Origin: Rahnella bonaserana
Lineage (GTDB): Bacteria > Pseudomonadota > Gammaproteobacteria > Enterobacterales > Enterobacteriaceae
Length of the DNA: 64,000 bases
Direction: 5' to 3'
NCBI RefSeq assembly: GCF_019049675.1
Contig: NZ_JAFMOW010000046.1
Coordinates: 1-64,000, forward strand
Shown: positions 59,502 through 64,000 of the stretch, piece after piece
Numbering within the stretch: the first letter of the stretch is position 1
How the letters are laid out: each line of letters begins with the position of its first letter
Notes under the pieces: model-generated
Database searches by the model: none
What the model was told of the DNA's origin: nothing
The model's input: only the letters and a program-made list of their open reading frames with translations
Position numbers and translations under genes: made by a program

Positions 59502-62500
59502 ATCCTTCACGCCTCTTTATACTCCGGCCGGTCGCGACCATTCTGCTGATGGTCGCGGTACTGTTGTCGGGGATTTTCGCCTACAACATGCTGTCGACCT
59601 CGGCGCTGCCGCAGGTCGATTATCCGACCATTCAGGTCACCACGCTGTATCCGGGTGCCAGCCCGGATGTGATGGCATCAGGGATCACCGCCCCGCTTGA
59701 GCGTCAGCTCGGGCAAATGGCGGGTCTGAGTCAGATGTATTCCACCAGCGCCAGCGGTTCCTCCATTATCACGCTGAAATTCTCGCTGGATTTGTCCCTC
59801 GACGTGGCGGAGCAGGAAGTCCAGGCGGCGATTAACGCAGCGGACAGCCTGCTGCCCAGCGATTTGCCGAATCCGCCGACCTACAAAAAAGTGAACCCGG
59901 CCGACGCCGCGGTACTGACACTGGCGGCAACGTCTGAATCCCTGCCACTGACCAAAGTGCAGGATCTGGTGAATACCCGCGTGGCGCTGAAACTGTCACA
60001 GATTTCCGGCGTGGGTATGGTTACGCTGGCGGGAGGGCATCAGCCAGCGGTTCGCGTGCAGGTCGACCCACGCAAACTGGCGGCGCATAACCTCAGTCTG
60101 GAAACGATCAATACGCTGATCGGCAACAGCAACGTCAACGGCTCGAAAGGGGGCTTCGACGGCCCGCATCACTCAATCACCATTGATGCCAATGACCAGC
60201 TGCGTACCGCCGCGGAATACGGCAATCTGATCGTGAATTATGAAAACGGTGCGGCGCTGCGTCTGCGTGACGTGGCGACGCTTTCTGAAGCGCCGGAAAA
60301 TCAGTACCTGTCTGCCTGGGCGAACAAACAACCGGCCATTATTATCAGCGTGCAGCGCCAGCCGGGTGCCAACGTGATACAGGTGGTAGACGCCATCAAA
60401 GCGCAACTGCCGAAATTGCAGGAAGCGCTGCCGGAATCGGTCAAAATCAGCGTGATTTCCGACCGTACGCAAACTATTCGCGCCTCGATCAGCGACGTTC
60501 AGTTCGAACTGTTGCTGTCTGTCGCGCTGGTGGTGATGGTCACCTTCCTGTTCCTGCGCAACGTCGCCGCGACACTGATCCCAAGCGTTGCCGTGCCGCT
60601 TTCGCTGGTGGGCACCTTTGGCGTGATGTACCTGTGCGGGTTCAGCCTTAACAACCTCTCGCTGATGGCGCTGACCATCGCCACCGGTTTTGTTATCGAT
60701 GACGCCATCGTGGTGGTCGAGAATATTTCGCGACGCCTCGAAGAAGGTGAAACGCCGATGCAGGCCGCGCTGAAAGGCTCGCAGCAAATCGGTTTCACCA
60801 TTATTTCCCTGACGTTCTCGCTGATTGCCGTGCTGATCCCGCTGCTGTTTATGGGCGATGTGGTCGGGCGCTTGTTCCGTGAATTCGCCATTACGCTGGC
60901 GGTATCGATACTGGTGTCGATGGTGGTGTCGTTGACGCTCACGCCGATGCTCTGCGCCTATTTACTGCGCCACACGCCGGAAGAAAAACAGAGCAAGTTT
61001 TACCGTAAAGGCGGTGAATTCTTCGATAAAATGATCGCCGGTTACGACCGCATGCTGATCGTGGTGCTCAATCACCAGAAGCTTACTCTGCTGGTCGCCG
61101 CCGCCACTCTGGTATTTACCGCGTTACTGTATGTGATTGTGCCAAAAGGCTTCTTCCCGTCGCAGGATACCGGGATGATCCAGGGCATTACGCAGGCGTC
61201 GCAGGACGTTTCGTTCAGTGAAATGGGACGCCGTCAGCAGTTACTCACCGCCGCTATTCTCAAGGATCCGGATGTGGAAAGCGTGTCGTCCACCATTGGT
61301 GTGGACGGCAATAACACCAGCCTGAACAGCGGGCGTTTGCAGATCAGCCTGAAATCCTTCGATGAGCGCAGCGAGCGTGCGCCGGCGATCATTGCGCGTC
61401 TGCAACAGGAAACGGCCAACGTGCCGGGCATCGAACTGTATATGCAGGCTTCACAGGATCTGACCGTGGACGATCAGGTTACGCCGAGCCAGTACCAGTT
61501 CACGCTGGATGATTCTGACAGTGAAAATCTGGTGGAATGGACGCCTAAGCTGATTGAAAAACTCAGCACGCAGCCGGAGTTCAGCGAAGTGGTCAGCAAC
61601 CTGCAAAATCAGGGGCAGATTGCTTATGTGGAACTGGACCGGGATGCAGCCGCACGCTACGGCATTACGGCTTCTGACGTCGATACCGCGCTGTACAACG
61701 CCTTCGGTCAGCGACTGGTTTCCACCATCTTTACCCAGGCGAACCAGTATCGCGTGGTGCTGGAAGTGGCGCCGCAGTTCCAGCAGTCACCGGCCTCTTT
61801 TGATGATGTCTATCTGGCGACCAACAACAGTTCTTCGACCAGCGGCACGGTAGCGACAACGACGACCACCACCACGTCAACGACGTCAGACAGCGGTAAC
61901 CCGACCACTAATTCTGGTGCCACTAACGGCATGGTCAAACTGACGTCGATTGCCAACATTCATATGCGCACCGGCGCACTGTTGCAGGCGCGCCTCAATC
62001 AGTTCCCTGCGGTCACCGTCTCCTTTAACCTCAAAGACGGTTATTCGCTGGAACAGGCGCAGCAGGCGATCAAAACCACCGTAGCCGATATCGCCATGCC
62101 GGACAGCATCACTTTGCGGTATCAGGGTGCGGCGGCATCGTTTGAAAGTGCCACCGGCAATACGCTGTGGCTGATCCTCGCCGCGCTGCTGACCATGTAT
62201 GTGGTGCTCGGCATTTTGTACGAAAGCTTTATTCATCCGGTGACCATTCTTTCCACGCTGCCGTCGGCGGCGGTCGGTGCGTTACTGTCGCTGATCTTTG
62301 CCGGTACGGAATTCAGCCTGATCGCATTGATCGGGGTGATCCTGCTGATCGGCATCGTGAAAAAGAACGCCATTATGATGATCGACTTTGCGCTGGATGC
62401 GGAAAACAAGCAGGGATTATCGCCGCGTGAGGCGATTCATCAGGCCTGTTTACTGCGTTTCCGTCCGATCATGATGACCACCATGGCCGCACTGCTCGGC

Positions 62501-62692
62501 GCGCTGCCGCTGATGCTGGCGAGCGGATCCGGCGCGGAACTGCGTCAGCCGCTGGGGCTGGTGATCGTTGGCGGTCTGATCTTCAGTCAGGTTCTGACCT
62601 TGTTCTCCACGCCGGTGATTTATCTGATGTTTGACCGGCTTTCTCACCGTCTGAATCCGCGTCATCGCCGCGCAGCGAAGCAGGCGGAATAA
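59498..62692 (+). CDS. mdtB: RND multidrug efflux pump subunit MdtB
   Basis: Inner membrane proton-drug antiporter that pairs with MdtC as a heterotrimer. Twelve helices, two large periplasmic loops; proton-relay aspartates in [20 protein letters not shown] (TM4) and the conserved helix [21 protein letters not shown] (TM10). 1064 aa versus 1040 in E. coli: a Ser/Thr/Gly-rich insert at residues 778-810 (seven consecutive Thr at 787-793) lies in the second periplasmic loop. Reading frame is unbroken. Immediately followed by mdtC. Confidence 0.93.
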   Translation: MNPSRLFILRPVATILLMVAVLLSGIFAYNMLSTSALPQVDYPTIQVTTLYPGASPDVMASGITAPLERQLGQMAGLSQMYSTSASGSSIITLKFSLDLSLDVAEQEVQAAINAADSLLPSDLPNPPTYKKVNPADAAVLTLAATSESLPLTKVQDLVNTRVALKLSQISGVGMVTLAGGHQPAVRVQVDPRKLAAHNLSLETINTLIGNSNVNGSKGGFDGPHHSITIDANDQLRTAAEYGNLIVNYENGAALRLRDVATLSEAPENQYLSAWANKQPAIIISVQRQPGANVIQVVDAIKAQLPKLQEALPESVKISVISDRTQTIRASISDVQFELLLSVALVVMVTFLFLRNVAATLIPSVAVPLSLVGTFGVMYLCGFSLNNLSLMALTIATGFVIDDAIVVVENISRRLEEGETPMQAALKGSQQIGFTIISLTFSLIAVLIPLLFMGDVVGRLFREFAITLAVSILVSMVVSLTLTPMLCAYLLRHTPEEKQSKFYRKGGEFFDKMIAGYDRMLIVVLNHQKLTLLVAAATLVFTALLYVIVPKGFFPSQDTGMIQGITQASQDVSFSEMGRRQQLLTAAILKDPDVESVSSTIGVDGNNTSLNSGRLQISLKSFDERSERAPAIIARLQQETANVPGIELYMQASQDLTVDDQVTPSQYQFTLDDSDSENLVEWTPKLIEKLSTQPEFSEVVSNLQNQGQIAYVELDRDAAARYGITASDVDTALYNAFGQRLVSTIFTQANQYRVVLEVAPQFQQSPASFDDVYLATNNSSSTSGTVATTTTTTTSTTSDSGNPTTNSGATNGMVKLTSIANIHMRTGALLQARLNQFPAVTVSFNLKDGYSLEQAQQAIKTTVADIAMPDSITLRYQGAAASFESATGNTLWLILAALLTMYVVLGILYESFIHPVTILSTLPSAAVGALLSLIFAGTEFSLIALIGVILLIGIVKKNAIMMIDFALDAENKQGLSPREAIHQACLLRFRPIMMTTMAALLGALPLMLASGSGAELRQPLGLVIVGGLIFSQVLTLFSTPVIYLMFDRLSHRLNPRHRRAAKQAE

Positions 62693-64000
62693 ATGAATAT
62701 TTCGCGTTTCTTCATCTTCCGCCCGGTCGCGACGATGCTGCTGACACTGGCGATACTCCTGCTCGGTTTGCTGGGGTATCGGTTGCTGCCGGTCGCGCCT
62801 TTGCCGCAGGTGGATTTCCCGACCATTCTGGTCAGCGCCAGTCTGCCCGGTGCCAGTCCTGAAACCATGGCGGCGACGGTAGCAACGCCTCTGGAAAGGG
62901 CGCTCGGACAAATCGCCGGTGTGACGGAAATGACCTCGCGCAGCTCGCAGAGTTCGACCAGCGTTATCCTGCAATTCGATCTGGATCGCGATATCAATGG
63001 CGCGGCGCGCGACGTGCAGGCGGCGATCAACGCCTCGCGCGCCTTGCTGCCAAGCAGCATGCCATCGCTGCCGACCTATCGTAAAGCCAACCCGTCGGAT
63101 GCGCCGATCATCATGCTGGCGCTGACATCGGCTACTCGCAGTAAAGGCGAGCTGTACGATATCGCCTCGAGTCAGCTGCAACAGAAAATTGCGCAGGTGA
63201 ACGGTGTCGGCCAGGTTTCGCTGGTCGGTTCCGCGCTGCCGGGCGTGCGTATTGATTTGCGTCCGGAAGCGGTCACCTCTTACGGGATTTCCCTCGATAC
63301 CATTCGCACCGCCATTGCCGACAGCACCAGTAACCTGCCAAAAGGGCTGCTGCAGGGCTCAGATCAGTCGTGGATGATTGAAGGCAACGGACAGCAAAGT
63401 ACCGCCGCGCAGTACAAAACGCTGATCGTCACTTACATCAACGGGTCGGCAATCCGCCTCAGCGATATCGCCAATGTGTATGATTCTGTTGAAGATAAAT
63501 ACAACGTCGGTTATTACAACAGCACGCCGTCGGTGATGATTGGCGTGACGCGTCAGGCTGGCGCCAACATGCTGGAAACCATCGAGGCGATTAAAGCCGC
63601 GCTGCCGCTGATGAAAGAAAGTCTGCCGGGCGATGTACAGCTCAATCTGGCACTGGATCGCTCACCGAACGTTTCTGCATCCCTGCGCGATACCGAAATG
63701 ACCTTGCTGGAAGCCACGCTTCTGGTGATCGCCGTGGTGTTTGTGTTCCTGCGTAACTGGAATGCGGTGCTAATCCCCGCTGTGGCGCTGCCGGTATCGC
63801 TTATCGGCACCTGCGCGGTGATGTATCTGCTCGGCTACAGCCTGGATAACCTCTCGCTGATGGCGCTGATTATCTCCACCGGTTTTGTGGTCGATGACGC
63901 CATTGTGGTGCTGGAAAATATTACGCGGCACATCGAAGAAGGGCTGGGGCCGGTGCGCGCGGCGCTGAAAGGCGCGCAGGAAGTCAGTTTCACCGTGCTG
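62693..64000 (+). CDS. mdtC: RND multidrug efflux pump subunit MdtC (partial, 3' end beyond window)
   Basis: ATG directly adjoins the mdtB stop (TAAATG). The 436 codons seen read without interruption: N-terminus [19 protein letters not shown], porter domain with [52 protein letters not shown] and TM4 region [21 protein letters not shown]. These match E. coli MdtC (about 1025 aa), so roughly 590 residues lie beyond the window. Coupled to mdtA and mdtB in one operon. Confidence 0.93.
   Translation, partial: MNISRFFIFRPVATMLLTLAILLLGLLGYRLLPVAPLPQVDFPTILVSASLPGASPETMAATVATPLERALGQIAGVTEMTSRSSQSSTSVILQFDLDRDINGAARDVQAAINASRALLPSSMPSLPTYRKANPSDAPIIMLALTSATRSKGELYDIASSQLQQKIAQVNGVGQVSLVGSALPGVRIDLRPEAVTSYGISLDTIRTAIADSTSNLPKGLLQGSDQSWMIEGNGQQSTAAQYKTLIVTYINGSAIRLSDIANVYDSVEDKYNVGYYNSTPSVMIGVTRQAGANMLETIEAIKAALPLMKESLPGDVQLNLALDRSPNVSASLRDTEMTLLEATLLVIAVVFVFLRNWNAVLIPAVALPVSLIGTCAVMYLLGYSLDNLSLMALIISTGFVVDDAIVVLENITRHIEEGLGPVRAALKGAQEVSFTVL

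Noticed and set aside
61829-61927. Thr-rich stretch of MdtB as a frameshift artefact
   Set aside because: The frame stays open and the downstream sequence is standard RND in the same frame; low complexity, not an error signature.
62450-63181. Frame antisense to mdtB/mdtC
   Set aside because: Spans the mdtB-mdtC junction on the opposite strand; Arg/Gln-rich shadow product; mdtC is clearly coding.

Overview
This 64-kb window is chromosomal DNA of an Enterobacterales bacterium. The gene content, near-identical protein lengths and an ERIC-type repeat point to the Yersiniaceae side of the order (a Rahnella-, Ewingella- or Serratia-like organism); the genus is an inference, not something the sequence proves. 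Almost every gene has a recognisable enterobacterial family. No phage, transposase, integron or CRISPR array was seen.

Layout. Positions 1-190 look like the tail of an rRNA operon (terminator hairpins and a 5S-type 3' flank). Then comes the classic block yfiM-pssA-patZ-tapT-trxC (leftward) and yfiF (rightward). From 7.5 to 19.7 kb all genes read leftward: emrB-emrA-outer membrane factor-emrR, ygaH-ygaZ, an intact ygaY-type transporter, and the osmoprotectant operon proV-proW with two tandem proX genes. Between proV and nrdF, which are close neighbours in E. coli, lie about 7 kb of accessory genes: a CitA/DcuS-type two-component system divergent from a 2-hydroxycarboxylate transporter, an NlpC/P60 hydrolase, a Skp-like lipoprotein and a YghZ-type aldo-keto reductase, ending in an ERIC element. 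nrdHIEF follows with two NrdR-box candidates. A second accessory block (AhpD-like protein/MocR regulator and the mannosylglycerate genes mngR/mngA-mngB) separates nrdH from ygaM.

From 39 to 51 kb: an MFS transporter, ygaC, two small conserved proteins, then the conserved block ygfZ / sdhE-ygfX / fldB / xerD-dsbC-recJ-prfB-lysS, with the programmed +1 frameshift in prfB. After lysS come tRNA-Gly(CCC), a palindromic GC-rich repeat, and a promoter plus structured leader in front of a Ner-like regulator. The last stretch holds argG with ARG-box candidates, an Lrp-family regulator with a DUF2000 protein, sotB, an overlapping pair encoding a cytoplasmic VanY-type carboxypeptidase and a PuuD-like amidohydrolase, and the start of the mdtABC tripartite efflux operon (mdtC is cut by the window end).

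The themes are envelope and stress physiology (drug efflux, osmoprotection, phosphatidylserine synthesis, disulfide isomerisation), information processing (release factor 2, lysyl-tRNA synthetase, RecJ, XerD) and nutrient uptake modules inserted into conserved synteny. I did not find a clearly new multi-gene system. The best leads are the VanY/PuuD-like pair, the NlpC/Skp-like lipoprotein pair, the duplicated proX, the Ser/Thr-rich insert in MdtB and the structured leader before the Ner-like gene.
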